From contig NZ_BMBA01000002.1 in NCBI RefSeq assembly GCF_017312485.1, positions 430,287 through 494,286 of the forward strand: 64,000 bases of DNA, given 5' to 3'. The translations under genes and the position numbers were made by a program. Below are positions 54,299-63,401 of the stretch, in pieces; positions within the stretch are counted from its first letter, which is position 1; every line of letters begins with the position of its first letter. A model generated the notes under the pieces. That model was not told the DNA's origin. It did no database searches and saw only the letters and a program-made list of their open reading frames with translations. This DNA is from Clostridium zeae. GTDB lineage: Bacteria > Bacillota > Clostridia > Clostridiales > Clostridiaceae.

Positions 54299-54829
54299 TC
54301 AAAATACTCCTTCAGCTAGTATTTGTTTTTCTATATTTTCCCGTATTAGCTTGGTAAGCTCAGTACCATCTATAATCTTCAAATCCATTCCAGATTTCTT
54401 TATACTTTTAATTTCATTAATACACTTGGAATCAAACTGGCTAGTAGTCACTATAATACAATGATTTATCTTTTTAGCTCTTACTTTTCCTACGATTGAA
54501 TACAAAGACTCTGACCCAATAACACCGTCTTTATCTTGTAAATAATACATAACGGTAGCTATATTATTCTTATAACAGATAATTTCCTCCAAGCTTTCGG
54601 ATATAGTTGGATTTTTATATCCCCATTCTTCTAGCATGCTAAACAAATGTTCAACAATGTCCTCGGTCTGTGATATTTTCAGATCACTTCTAGAAAATAG
54701 CCTATAGGGCTGTCTTATAGACACATTTTTCTTAGAAATAAAAAATGTAACTATGTTTAACATCTTATTTATAACAACACATAAAACAAAGAAACTGAAC
54801 ATAAATTTAAAGTTTGTTATTATTTGCAT
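54299..54829 (-). CDS. Membrane-anchored Mrr-like protein, first of pair
   Basis: 176 aa. One N-terminal membrane segment (about residues 7-30); then EDIVEHLFSMLEEWGYKNP, a variable strand region, and ESLYSIVGKVRAKKINHCIIVTTSQFD...DLKIIDGTELTKLI. The VTTSQF and IIDGxELxxLI elements are standard for the Mrr-cat fold. The catalytic D-ExK positions are not conserved (IICYKNNIATVMYYLQDKD), so it may be an inactive partner. ATG at 54829 follows GAGGTG. Tandem with the gene at 53812. Confidence 0.58.
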   Translation of the reverse strand: MQIITNFKFMFSFFVLCVVINKMLNIVTFFISKKNVSIRQPYRLFSRSDLKISQTEDIVEHLFSMLEEWGYKNPTISESLEEIICYKNNIATVMYYLQDKDGVIGSESLYSIVGKVRAKKINHCIIVTTSQFDSKCINEIKSIKKSGMDLKIIDGTELTKLIRENIEKQILAEGVF

Positions 54830-54852
54830 AATCAATCACCTCATTTAATTTA

Positions 54853-55053
54853 TTGACAAATTAATCGATACTGATTCATATATTGTTTAGATATTGCCCT
54901 TTAAAAAGATTTACACAGAATTAATATGCAAATAACATTCTCTTAATATTCATAGCTTAATATCTTAATAAAGAATGTCTAATTAAAAAGACAAAATCTT
55001 TGCCAGCCAAAAACTTTATCTTTAGAAGTTATGACATTCATAACTTCTTTTTA
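54853..55053 (+). ncRNA. Candidate small RNA in a gap (weak)
   Basis: A consensus -35 TTGACA (54853-54858), but only a poor -10 after it (CATATA at 18 bp), is followed about 170 nt later by a good plus-strand terminator AGAAGTTATGA/TCATAACTTCT with TTTTTA (55024-55053). No reading frame with a ribosome site lies between. The evidence is the terminator with no gene. Confidence 0.3.
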
Positions 55054-55169
55054 TATTGTTTCAACTTCAATTAATAAGTAATGCATGCCTAAAAGTAATG
55101 TGCCCCTAATTTGGGAGAGTACATAACTTAATTTTTCACAATTGAACCATATATAGGATTATAAATTTG

Positions 55170-55213
55170 TACAAAAACAAAAACCTTAAAAGAAAATTTC
55201 TCTTAAGGTTTTT
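55170..55213 (-). terminator. Terminator after the 113-aa CxxC gene
   Basis: AAAAACCTTAA/TTAAGGTTTTT (55179-55189 with 55203-55213), T-run on the minus strand; 58 bp past the stop. Ends the GGDEF operon. Confidence 0.75.
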
Positions 55214-55270
55214 ATGACATGAGATGATATTACACTTAATATCATTTAGTTCTTATGCGCATTTATAATA

Positions 55271-55612
55271 TTATTCCATTATGTCGATAAGCCATTTCTT
55301 GCAGTTTAAACATTTATATATCCTTATAACATATAAGTTAAGAAATCTTTCACCATATTGTTTTTTGTATTCCTCAATTTCTTCCTGAAATATAAAATTT
55401 TCATCTTCATCTGTATATCCAACTATATCACCATAAAGGTTACTTTTAGTCTTATTACAGCAATCATTTAAATCTACACATTCAATCTTATCAAGCTTTA
55501 TGCTTCTAGCTCTTTCTTGAATTATAGGTATTATGTCATCATATTCATTAATATCATCCAAGAAGTCTTCTTTAAAAAACTTTTCATTCTCTATTACAAA
55601 TAACGGGTTCAT
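55271..55612 (-). CDS. Hypothetical acidic protein with C-terminal CxxC, 113 aa
   Basis: Starts MNPLFVIENEKFFKEDF. Acidic and mixed alpha/beta; Cys pairs at LNDCCNKTK and at the end YKCLNCKKWL suggest a zinc site. ATG at 55612 (AAGGATG) lies 18 nt past the GGDEF gene's stop, so it is probably cotranscribed with it. Not recognised. Confidence 0.6.
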   Translation of the reverse strand: MNPLFVIENEKFFKEDFLDDINEYDDIIPIIQERARSIKLDKIECVDLNDCCNKTKSNLYGDIVGYTDEDENFIFQEEIEEYKKQYGERFLNLYVIRIYKCLNCKKWLIDIME

Positions 55613-55630
55613 CAAAATCACACATCCTTA

Positions 55631-56845
55631 TCATAGGTAAATACTTTCAATTCTATTTCGTCCTTTTTTCTTAGCCTCATAAAGTTTATTATCACATATA
55701 TTAATGAAAAAATCCAGATTAAAGTCATCTGTAGGAACCACAGTTGCTACCCCTGCACTTATAGTAACGAACTTATTTTCTCCAAGAGCTTCATTTGGAA
55801 TTCTTTCTTCCTCTATTCTTTTTCTTATTTCTTCACATATGGCAACTGCATCGTCAAAATTTCTGTTTGGTAGTATAACAAAAAATTCCTCTCCACCATA
55901 TCTTCCGACAACCCCTAAATTCTTTTCTACCACTTCATTTATGCTAGTTGCTATTTTCACCAAACAACTATCGCCTTTAACATGTCCATAAAAATCATTA
56001 TATTGTTTAAAGAAGTCAATATCTGCAATCATTATAGATAAACTGCTTGAAAACTTCTTCAAGCTATTCCAATACATATAGGTCATTCTATCAAGTTTTC
56101 TCTTGTTTGCGATATTTGTTAAGAAATCTTTGTCACTCATTTCCTTAAGTTTTTTATTTGCAAAATGTAAAGTATTATTCATTTTCATAAGACTTAAATT
56201 TTTATTCCTTATACTAATATCTTGTTTATGTCTTTCTATCATATTATCATAATTTCTAATAGCTATTATTATAGAAACAACTAAAGTTAAAGTTAAATTA
56301 ATAAAGAAAATAGTGTTATTAGCATAACCATGTATCCTAATAAAATCTCCAATAAATAATATATGTATAAGACCATATGTAAGTATAACCTGCCTTTTAG
56401 ATAAGTAAAAAGTAGCTGCACAGGAAAATAATATTTGGTTATATGGTATTGAGTTTGTAATACTCTGCTCTGATGAGCTTTCCATATACGCTATCGTCCA
56501 GATTATTACCACTAATATCATAGCAATCTGAATATAAGAAAAATGATTCTCTATAAATTTCTTTTTCTTTTTTATCAAGTTTAGCAGTAATAGCAGCACT
56601 ATTGAGATACAAAATAAAGCAAGATAATAAAATCTATAGTTTGAAATATTGTATTGATCCCATTGAAAACCATATATATTACCATAAATAAATGAAGCTA
56701 TAGTAATAATTAAAGCAATAAACGATATTGTTCTTAATGCAAAAAAACTTCTTTTATAATTCAATTTATTCTTTAACTGAATCAATTCTTCATCATTGCT
56801 TGTATCAATTGCTGAAAATAAAACTTCTTTAATCCTTTTCAACAT
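55631..56845 (-). CDS. Membrane diguanylate cyclase (GGDEF)
   Basis: 404 aa. Six or seven membrane segments in the first 205 residues form a sensor, a short coiled coil follows (MIERHKQDISIRNKNLSLMK, in part), then a GGDEF domain: LTNIANKRKLDRM, ADIDFFKQYNDFYGHVKGD, RYGGEEFFVILP (the active GGEEF signature) and TISAGVATV. Makes cyclic di-GMP from two GTP. No RxxD inhibitory site immediately before GGEEF is obvious. ATG at 56845 after GGAGG. Confidence 0.92.
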   Translation of the reverse strand: MLKRIKEVLFSAIDTSNDEELIQLKNKLNYKRSFFALRTISFIALIITIASFIYGNIYGFQWDQYNISNYRFYYLALFCISIVLLLLLNLIKKKKKFIENHFSYIQIAMILVVIIWTIAYMESSSEQSITNSIPYNQILFSCAATFYLSKRQVILTYGLIHILFIGDFIRIHGYANNTIFFINLTLTLVVSIIIAIRNYDNMIERHKQDISIRNKNLSLMKMNNTLHFANKKLKEMSDKDFLTNIANKRKLDRMTYMYWNSLKKFSSSLSIMIADIDFFKQYNDFYGHVKGDSCLVKIATSINEVVEKNLGVVGRYGGEEFFVILPNRNFDDAVAICEEIRKRIEEERIPNEALGENKFVTISAGVATVVPTDDFNLDFFINICDNKLYEAKKKGRNRIESIYL

Positions 56846-56972
56846 TAAGTCCTCCAAAAAGTTACAGAGTTGAATATTTATATTAAGAACTACTTTCTAT
56901 AAATTTATGTTTATATGAAAATCATTAATGAGATTTTCGCTTGCATTTTTTGCCAATCTACCTTTAAAGCAA

Positions 56973-57000
56973 GTAAAAACCCTTTCTCAAGGGCTTTTAC
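56973..57000 (-). terminator. Terminator after the MutS-like gene
   Basis: Stem GTAAAAaCCCTT/AAGGGcTTTTAC around TCTC; ends at the MutS-like stop codon. Confidence 0.75.
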
Positions 57001-58559
57001 TAATTATCTTTTATATTGTTTAAAGAACCTTCAATTATTTCTTTAGGATATCCTAAGAATCTTAAAAGCTTTATTGCATTTCTAGTTGGTGAAACTCCTT
57101 GTTTTATCTTATAATCAAAGGTTAACCCCTCATCATCATTAATCTCTTCACTAAAGTAATAGCACTTGAATCTCTGTCCTACTAGTTTTGCAATTTCATG
57201 ATCATGGGTAGCAGCTATAACTAAAGTATTATAGTTCATGATAAATTTAAGAATTTCCCCTGATGCAGCTATTCTCTCAACAGGGTTTGTCCCTCTGAAT
57301 ATCTCATCTATAAGACATAACATAGGTTTTCCATCTTTCGCACTGTTTATAAGCCTTAGCATAGCTTCTGCCTCACCTAAATAAAAACTCTTCCCACTAG
57401 TTACATCATCTGATGGACTTATTGAGGACATAAGCTTCATATAGGTTCCTTCATAACTTTCACTTAAACATGTATAAAAGGTTTGAGCTAATAAAACATT
57501 TATACCCACCATTCTTAAAAAAGTTGACTTACCAGACATATTTGTTCCTGTAAGAATGATGCCATTCCTCGACAACATTATTGAGTTATCAATGGGATTT
57601 TCAACCAGAGGATGTATTCCCTTATTTATATTTAGGTAAGCTTCTCCATCCACAAAAGTAGGTTTCGAAAAACTGCTAAGGCACTGCCTATAAGCGGCGA
57701 ATCCTATTAAACTATCAACTTCACCTACCAATTTATATATCTCAATTAACTCTTCTCTGTTTTGATTAATCTTATGTGCCATTTTTAGGTAAACTCTCTC
57801 TTGCATCAAGAAAAATATATATGCAAAATCTAATATAGCATCGTTACCTTCCATTCTTCCAAATGAAATAGAGTTTTTCGCAATATATTCTATTTTCTTA
57901 TAAAGTTTACCTAATCTTGTTGTATACCCATCAAATTCCTCATACTGGCTTTTGCTCAGATTCTTAGCAGTTTTAATCACCGAACCTAAGTACATGATAC
58001 CATCTACATTCATTCTGTTTCTTTCCCTAGAATGAATAAATGTGTTTATAAAATATACGGGTAATAACCAAGCTAAAAATGGTAATCCCTTAAAGACAGC
58101 ACCAATGGCAATAGCAATCGGTATAATTAAACCTAACAGGTTATAAAGCCACATTTTTGATTTATCTTCTGTAAGACCTTCTTTTAGCATTTTTACAATA
58201 TAATTATTTTTCTTTCTTCCAAGTTTGAAAAGTTGAAGTTGGATACTCTCTCTTGCTTCATTATTATTTCTAAAAAACTCAATCAATTTATCTCTATCTT
58301 TTAGAACATTCACATCATCTATGGGTTCCCTTAACATATGATAAAACACTTCTTCACCAGGTGAAGAAATAGTTCTATCTATACCACTATAAACCTTGTC
58401 CATATCTAGATCATTCCAAGTCTGATCATCGATATAAAACCGAGAATCCGTCTTCATAATATCATGATATTGTCTTATAGTTTTAAAATCACGACTTCTT
58501 TCATCACCTTTAGGCCATATGTATCTTAAGTACTGAATATATTTTCCTTTTCCAAACAT
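57000..58559 (-). CDS. Membrane MutS-like (MutS domain V) ATPase
   Basis: 519 aa. The C-terminal ATPase is a MutS/MSH ABC-type domain: Walker A GTNMSGKST at residues 338-346, LYLGEAEAMLRLI, Walker B CLIDEIFRGTNP and the ATHDHEI His switch. There is no mismatch-recognition N-terminal domain. Instead two hydrophobic segments (about 138-155 and 160-173) interrupt a helical core, so the protein is probably membrane-associated. It begins KYIQYLRYIWPKGDERSRD. Function unknown; it differs from mutS/mutS2. AGGAG before the ATG. Confidence 0.82.
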   Translation of the reverse strand: MFGKGKYIQYLRYIWPKGDERSRDFKTIRQYHDIMKTDSRFYIDDQTWNDLDMDKVYSGIDRTISSPGEEVFYHMLREPIDDVNVLKDRDKLIEFFRNNNEARESIQLQLFKLGRKKNNYIVKMLKEGLTEDKSKMWLYNLLGLIIPIAIAIGAVFKGLPFLAWLLPVYFINTFIHSRERNRMNVDGIMYLGSVIKTAKNLSKSQYEEFDGYTTRLGKLYKKIEYIAKNSISFGRMEGNDAILDFAYIFFLMQERVYLKMAHKINQNREELIEIYKLVGEVDSLIGFAAYRQCLSSFSKPTFVDGEAYLNINKGIHPLVENPIDNSIMLSRNGIILTGTNMSGKSTFLRMVGINVLLAQTFYTCLSESYEGTYMKLMSSISPSDDVTSGKSFYLGEAEAMLRLINSAKDGKPMLCLIDEIFRGTNPVERIAASGEILKFIMNYNTLVIAATHDHEIAKLVGQRFKCYYFSEEINDDEGLTFDYKIKQGVSPTRNAIKLLRFLGYPKEIIEGSLNNIKDN

Positions 58560-58736
58560 CTAATCAACTCCTACAATCGTGATTAAGTTTATAAATCATT
58601 CAAAAATACTTAATAACTATTATAAACATAGAAATAAAATTGCTTTTAAACCTACATTAACTATTCTATTACTATTACTGTAAAATATCAACATATAGTA
58701 TAATTTATGCCTAATTCTATAATCTCATATACAGCA
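58560..58736. other. Gap upstream of the MutS-like gene
   Basis: About 180 bp of AT-rich DNA before the M16 terminator; presumed promoter of the MutS-like gene. Nothing else seen. Confidence 0.35.
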
Positions 58737-58776
58737 ATAAAAAAACGGAATGTGCGTTTCACTACGCCATTCCGTT
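58737..58776 (-). terminator. Terminator after the M16 protease gene
   Basis: Stem ACGGAATG/CATTCCGT with an inner GCGT...ACGC pairing, T-run on the minus strand. It lies 78 bp past the gene's stop. Confidence 0.85.
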
Positions 58777-58853
58777 TCATAATATTTGTTTTAAGCTATG
58801 TTTAAGAACATTGTTGAAATTAATTGGTTATACAGGAGACGCTATATGCAGTC

Positions 58854-61781
58854 TTATTTTATTACCTTTTCTAAAGTATTAAATAATTCTTTATTTTCTT
58901 TTATCTTATTTTCATTACCAACAACGCAAATCAAATCTTCACTCATTACACTTTCTACTAATGGAGCAAAACTTCTTATAGTTTTATCATCAGTTTGTAG
59001 CACCTCATCTCTCTCTCTTTGTATATCTTCTGATGTGATGTTACTGAAATAATTTGCAGTTGCAACCTCTGCTTTTGATGCTGTTGTCAATGGATAATCT
59101 AATTTTCGCACAGTTCCTATGATATACTTTGTCATTTCTCTTTCATTACTTGTAAAGTTACTTAGGTAATCTTTCATCTCATCATATACTTTAATTGTTT
59201 CTTTTATATTAGGGTCTCTATAAGAAACGATGTATGATCCTCCATCTCTCCTAAAGTTTGCAAATACACCATAAGCCCCGCCTTTAACTCTCACGTTATT
59301 CCATAAATAATCAAAGCCCGATATAGTCTCTAACACATTTAAAGAACCGTGGTAGCTAAAACCTTTTTTGATGAAATTCCCACCTTTTGCAACATACTGC
59401 ACATTACCTTGAGTTAAAAGACCTTCATTTGTTACAAGCTCTCCAAAGTTAAATCTATTATTAGAAGTATCTGATACTTCTAAGTATGACAAAAGTTTAG
59501 GTACAATCTTTTCTAATGCTTTATAATCTTCTTCCTCTGAGGAATAACTTATTGCTACATTATTTTTATTAAATATAGCTGCAGAGCTTTTCTTCAATTT
59601 TAAGATAATATCTTTCTTCTTACTACCAAAATCCTCCTCAATATCACATAAAAACTGATAATAAGTAAGCCCTAAGGTTATTTCATCATATTTTCCTTTT
59701 TCTGTGCAGTAAGCCAATATCTTTCTTAAAGCCAATCTATGCCCATTATCTATGAGTCTACCTTCTATTCTAGATCTTATCTCTTTAATTAATTGAAGAA
59801 GTCTATCTTCCTTATCAAAAATTGTATTTTGTATTATTTCTCCTAATAAATCAACTCCATTCTCTAACTTACTTAGCAAGGTTTTAAGATTTATCAGTAA
59901 ATAAGGATTATATTCTCCTTCTTTTCCATTAAGCGAATAACTTACTGGGCTGTAAGCAATGCCACCAGTATTTATATTAATTTTATTTGATAAAGTTCCA
60001 TAATTATAATTTTTAGTATCCAATTTTCCTAAGATATCTGCTAAGAATCTAACATAAACCACATCTTCACTATTTAAGCCCTTACAATTAAAATATAAGT
60101 TTAGATATGCTATTTTATTTGTAAACAGCTTATGATATAGTACTTTAATACCCTCTAAACTTCTCTCTTCAAGAGGTAACACCTCAGCTTTTCTATCTAT
60201 ATCGTCAATTGATAGCATTGGAATTGAAGCTAATGCTTCTTCAGTGTCAGCAGTATTTTGTCTTTCTTTTAAAACCTTACATTTGTCAATTAAAGTGTTT
60301 ATCTCAGTTTCGCTTAAGTTTTTCTTTACGTTTTCTAACTTATCTTTTAAAGCTTTTTGCTTTTCTTCATTGAGACCTTTTTTAGGCTTAAGGATAATAA
60401 ATGAACTATGCTTATTGTCTAATATATATTTCTTTATTAAATCTTCAAAATAATTAGTTTTCAAAGCAGTCTTTATACTCTCAAAATACTTATCATATTC
60501 TAAATGAACAAAAGGGTCTCCTTCATATAACCAGCTATCCATAATTCGACTATAGTGAATAAGTCCTTTTGGATATCCATCATACTCTCCTTCTCTTAAT
60601 TCAAATTCTATTCTATTAATTGATGCTTCTATGGTTTCTTTGTCTATTCCCTTATCTACAAGTTCTTGTAAGGTTGAATATACAATCTCCTTAAATCTAT
60701 CCTTATCCTTTTCATTGCAGTTTTTAGCAACTATAGTCAATATAGGCTGTTTTGTAGAACCACTATACTCTCCTGATACTGCTTTGCCTATTCCATTATC
60801 TAACAACGCTTTTTTAAGTGGAGCTGCAGGTGTTTTTAGAAGCATATGTGTAAGTATCTCAAAAGCTAATGCTAGTTCACCTTCATCAGCTTTTCCTATT
60901 ACAAAGTTTAGATTCAAATAAGTTTTATCTTCTAAAGTATCCTCCTCTGAAATTCCATATTCAAAAGAATGTTCTTTTAAGCTTTCAAATGGTTTTTGAG
61001 TTGGTATATTAGATTTAACTTCAATTTTATCGAAATCCCTTAAGTAGTTTTCATCTAAGAATTTTAATTCCTTCTCTATCTGTCCATCTCCGTATAATAA
61101 AATATAGCTGTTTGATGGATGATAATATTTCTTATGAAAATTAACGAACTTTTCATAAGTTAAATCTGGAATGAAATCAGGATCTCCACCAGATGCTTCT
61201 TTATAAGGAGTATCTGGTAATACCGTTTTACTAACCATTCTATAAAGCAATGATTCTGGAGACGAATATGCACCTTTCATTTCATTGTAAACTACTCCGT
61301 TGTAAGTTAATTCATCCTTCGGATTTTCAATATTATAGTGCCATCCTTCTTGCATAAATATCTCAGGATGCTTGTATATATTAGGATATAAAACCGCGTC
61401 CATGTATACATCCATCAAATTAAAATAATCTTTTTCATTTCTTGAAGCTACTGGATATATTGTTTTATCTGGATATGTCATGGCATTCAAAAATGTATTT
61501 AAGGAACCCTTTAAAAGCTCTACAAAAGGTTCTTTTGTATTAAATTTTCTTGAACCGCATAAAACTGAATGCTCCAATATATGAGTAAGACCTGTACTGT
61601 CCTCTGGCGGTGTTCTAAATCCAATAGAAAATACCTTATTATCATCATCATTATCTATTTTAATTAGCCTAGCACCGCTTTTTTCGTGTTCAAATACATA
61701 TGCTTTTGAACTTATTTCTTTTATTTCTCTTTCTTCTATAAGTTTAAAACCATATTGTACTTCATTTAATCTTAAAGTCAT
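58854..61781 (-). CDS. Insulinase-family (M16C) metalloprotease
   Basis: 975 aa, the size of presequence protease-like (PreP/Cym1) enzymes. The inverted zinc motif HILEH is at His67, Glu70 and His71 after DSTGLT, and the distal Glu lies in YNEMKGAYSSPES. Two halves of M16 plus the linker helical hairpin (DNGHRLALRKILA region) make the full clam-shell. It probably degrades small peptides in the cytoplasm, as no signal peptide is present. GAAAGGAG precedes the ATG. Single gene. Confidence 0.92.
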   Translation of the reverse strand: MTLRLNEVQYGFKLIEEREIKEISSKAYVFEHEKSGARLIKIDNDDDNKVFSIGFRTPPEDSTGLTHILEHSVLCGSRKFNTKEPFVELLKGSLNTFLNAMTYPDKTIYPVASRNEKDYFNLMDVYMDAVLYPNIYKHPEIFMQEGWHYNIENPKDELTYNGVVYNEMKGAYSSPESLLYRMVSKTVLPDTPYKEASGGDPDFIPDLTYEKFVNFHKKYYHPSNSYILLYGDGQIEKELKFLDENYLRDFDKIEVKSNIPTQKPFESLKEHSFEYGISEEDTLEDKTYLNLNFVIGKADEGELALAFEILTHMLLKTPAAPLKKALLDNGIGKAVSGEYSGSTKQPILTIVAKNCNEKDKDRFKEIVYSTLQELVDKGIDKETIEASINRIEFELREGEYDGYPKGLIHYSRIMDSWLYEGDPFVHLEYDKYFESIKTALKTNYFEDLIKKYILDNKHSSFIILKPKKGLNEEKQKALKDKLENVKKNLSETEINTLIDKCKVLKERQNTADTEEALASIPMLSIDDIDRKAEVLPLEERSLEGIKVLYHKLFTNKIAYLNLYFNCKGLNSEDVVYVRFLADILGKLDTKNYNYGTLSNKININTGGIAYSPVSYSLNGKEGEYNPYLLINLKTLLSKLENGVDLLGEIIQNTIFDKEDRLLQLIKEIRSRIEGRLIDNGHRLALRKILAYCTEKGKYDEITLGLTYYQFLCDIEEDFGSKKKDIILKLKKSSAAIFNKNNVAISYSSEEEDYKALEKIVPKLLSYLEVSDTSNNRFNFGELVTNEGLLTQGNVQYVAKGGNFIKKGFSYHGSLNVLETISGFDYLWNNVRVKGGAYGVFANFRRDGGSYIVSYRDPNIKETIKVYDEMKDYLSNFTSNEREMTKYIIGTVRKLDYPLTTASKAEVATANYFSNITSEDIQRERDEVLQTDDKTIRSFAPLVESVMSEDLICVVGNENKIKENKELFNTLEKVIK

Positions 61782-62030
61782 TTAAACTTCTCCTTTCAAA
61801 ATTCTACTTTATTCCATAGTAATTAATTCCATAAATAAATACAAGTTTTTAGTTTATATTTTTATATTATATGATTATTAGTTAATACAAATTTGCCTAA
61901 TTCAATAATCTTATAATAAATTGCATACTTTATTCTCAAAGATTCCTTTCTTGTAATATGTTTTACTATTTTTATTTTTTTCATGTTTATTTTTTTTATT
62001 TTTATAACATTTTATGATGACATATTATAT

Positions 62031-62120
62031 ATAAACTACTTCATATTAGAATTTATCCAAATAAAGATTCGTAGAAGCATCGAAATCTTTATTTGGAATG
62101 TAAGGATTGAAGTAGTTTAT
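62031..62120. repeat. Nested-hairpin element B (conserved arms, variable core)
   Basis: Outer arms aaactacttca (62033-62043) and tgaagtagttt (62108-62118), inner hairpin CCAAATAAAGATT (62057-62069) with AAATCTTTATTTGG (62083-62096). The flanks match the reverse complement of element A over about 20 bp on each side; the core does not. It lies 29 bp past the alpha/beta hydrolase stop, in the same region as its missing terminator. Confidence 0.7.
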
Positions 62121-62148
62121 TTGCTTAAGCGGAATAGATATCCCAGTT

Positions 62149-62886
62149 CTATTTAATACTTTTCAACATATTAACAGTAGCTTCGGCTGCTATAGCTTGT
62201 TGCATATTGCTATCTATAATAGCTTCCCCATCTCCTTTTTGATGTCCATAACTTCCAAAGCCACCGTGATTACCACCATCTATCATCTTGAACACAGTAG
62301 TATCAGGAAGCTCATCCTTTGAATCCTTGATCTTATCTAGGTCAGCCACTTTGTCTTCCGAGCCCCAAAGACTTATGACTTTAATATTACTTTCTTTCAA
62401 GCTCTTATCACTTAATGGATATGATCCGTAAAATGCTAATCCTTTAATTCTGTCTTGGTTACTGTAAGCAAAACTTTCCGCCATTACTCCTCCTAAAGAA
62501 TGTCCACCAATGGCCCAAGCATTTATATCTTTGTTGTCTTCAATTATCTGGTTAGCTGCATTGCTGTTAAAAACAGCTAATTTAAACGGCATTTTTGCTA
62601 TATACACATTAAAACCTTTGTCTGCAATCTTTTGCATAAATTTTATATAAGCTTTTTCATCAACTTTTCCACCTGGATAAAATATAAATCCCACATCACT
62701 TTTTTCTTTTGGCAGCAATTCTATATATTTCTCTTTATCTGTTATCGTAATAGTAGACTGTTTACTTGCCATAACCTCTATACTTTCATCAGCCTTGTAG
62801 TAAGTGTTTAAATAAATCATAGCTGAAGTCAGTATTAGAACTAAAATTGTTGTTAATACTATTAATATGTTTTTCTTTTTTTTCAT
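62149..62886 (-). CDS. Membrane-anchored alpha/beta hydrolase
   Basis: 245 aa. N-terminal hydrophobic segment (about residues 7-27) as signal anchor; the hydrolase fold follows with FIFYPGGKVDEKAY near the oxyanion loop, nucleophile Ser130 in GGHSLGG, acid in SLWGSEDKVAD and His in GGNHGGFGSYG. It belongs to the Abhydrolase_5 group common in Firmicutes; substrate unknown. AAGGAG before the ATG. No clear intrinsic terminator of its own except element B. Confidence 0.82.
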   Translation of the reverse strand: MKKKKNILIVLTTILVLILTSAMIYLNTYYKADESIEVMASKQSTITITDKEKYIELLPKEKSDVGFIFYPGGKVDEKAYIKFMQKIADKGFNVYIAKMPFKLAVFNSNAANQIIEDNKDINAWAIGGHSLGGVMAESFAYSNQDRIKGLAFYGSYPLSDKSLKESNIKVISLWGSEDKVADLDKIKDSKDELPDTTVFKMIDGGNHGGFGSYGHQKGDGEAIIDSNMQQAIAAEATVNMLKSIK

Positions 62887-63007
62887 ACTTGCTCCTTAAA
62901 ATTTAGTCTTGATATATTTCATTATATTAGTATTATAAAATTATATAAACATCAAAATTTCATCTTCTTATTTTCTAAGTTAAATATAAATCTCAGGAGG
63001 ATTTTTT

Positions 63008-63256
63008 ATGTATACAATAATGGCTATAAAGCTATCTCCACGTACTAAGATAGCTCCAACAGTACAAGAAATCTTAACTAAATACGGGTGTATAATCAAA
63101 GTAAGGCTAGGTCTCCATGAAGCTTCAACAGATGCCTGCTCTACTACTGGATTAATACTTCTAGAATTACTAAGTGATGAAAAAGAACAAATATTAAAAC
63201 TTTCAGAAGAACTAAATTCATTGGAATATGTTACTGCAAAGCTTTTAGAATTATAA
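63008..63256 (+). CDS. TM1266-like small ACT/ferredoxin-fold regulator
   Basis: 82 aa. The beginning YTIMAIKLSPRTKIAPTVQEILTKYG, in part, then CIIKVRLGLHE and LILLELLSDEKEQILKLSEELNSLEYV, matches the length and strand-helix order of the small NikR-C/ACT-like proteins (often annotated as putative iron-only hydrogenase system regulators) found in clostridia. No DNA-binding part. AGGAGG before the ATG. Single gene with terminator. Confidence 0.65.
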   Translation: MYTIMAIKLSPRTKIAPTVQEILTKYGCIIKVRLGLHEASTDACSTTGLILLELLSDEKEQILKLSEELNSLEYVTAKLLEL

Positions 63257-63276
63257 TCTAAAAATAACTAATGAAC

Positions 63277-63311
63277 AAAAACCTCACTGAACTTTATTCA
63301 GTGAGGTTTTT
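63277..63311. terminator. Bidirectional terminator between the TM1266-like gene and the permease
   Basis: Perfect 15-bp stem AAAAACCTCACTGAA/TTCAGTGAGGTTTTT around CTTTA. Convergent genes on both sides. Confidence 0.92.
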
Positions 63312-63401
63312 GCGTATAATTGTCCACATATTTATCTAAAGTATAATTTACTAAAAAATAAAAAGTTTTTAGCCCTTTTCATATGAATTGAAATTTATGT
63401 T

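Noticed and set aside
26178-62120. Reading the nested-hairpin elements as integron attC sites
   Set aside because: The layout (conserved ends, variable inner stem) is suggestive, but the RYYYAAC/GTTRRRY core sites are missing, and there are no cassettes or integrase in the window.
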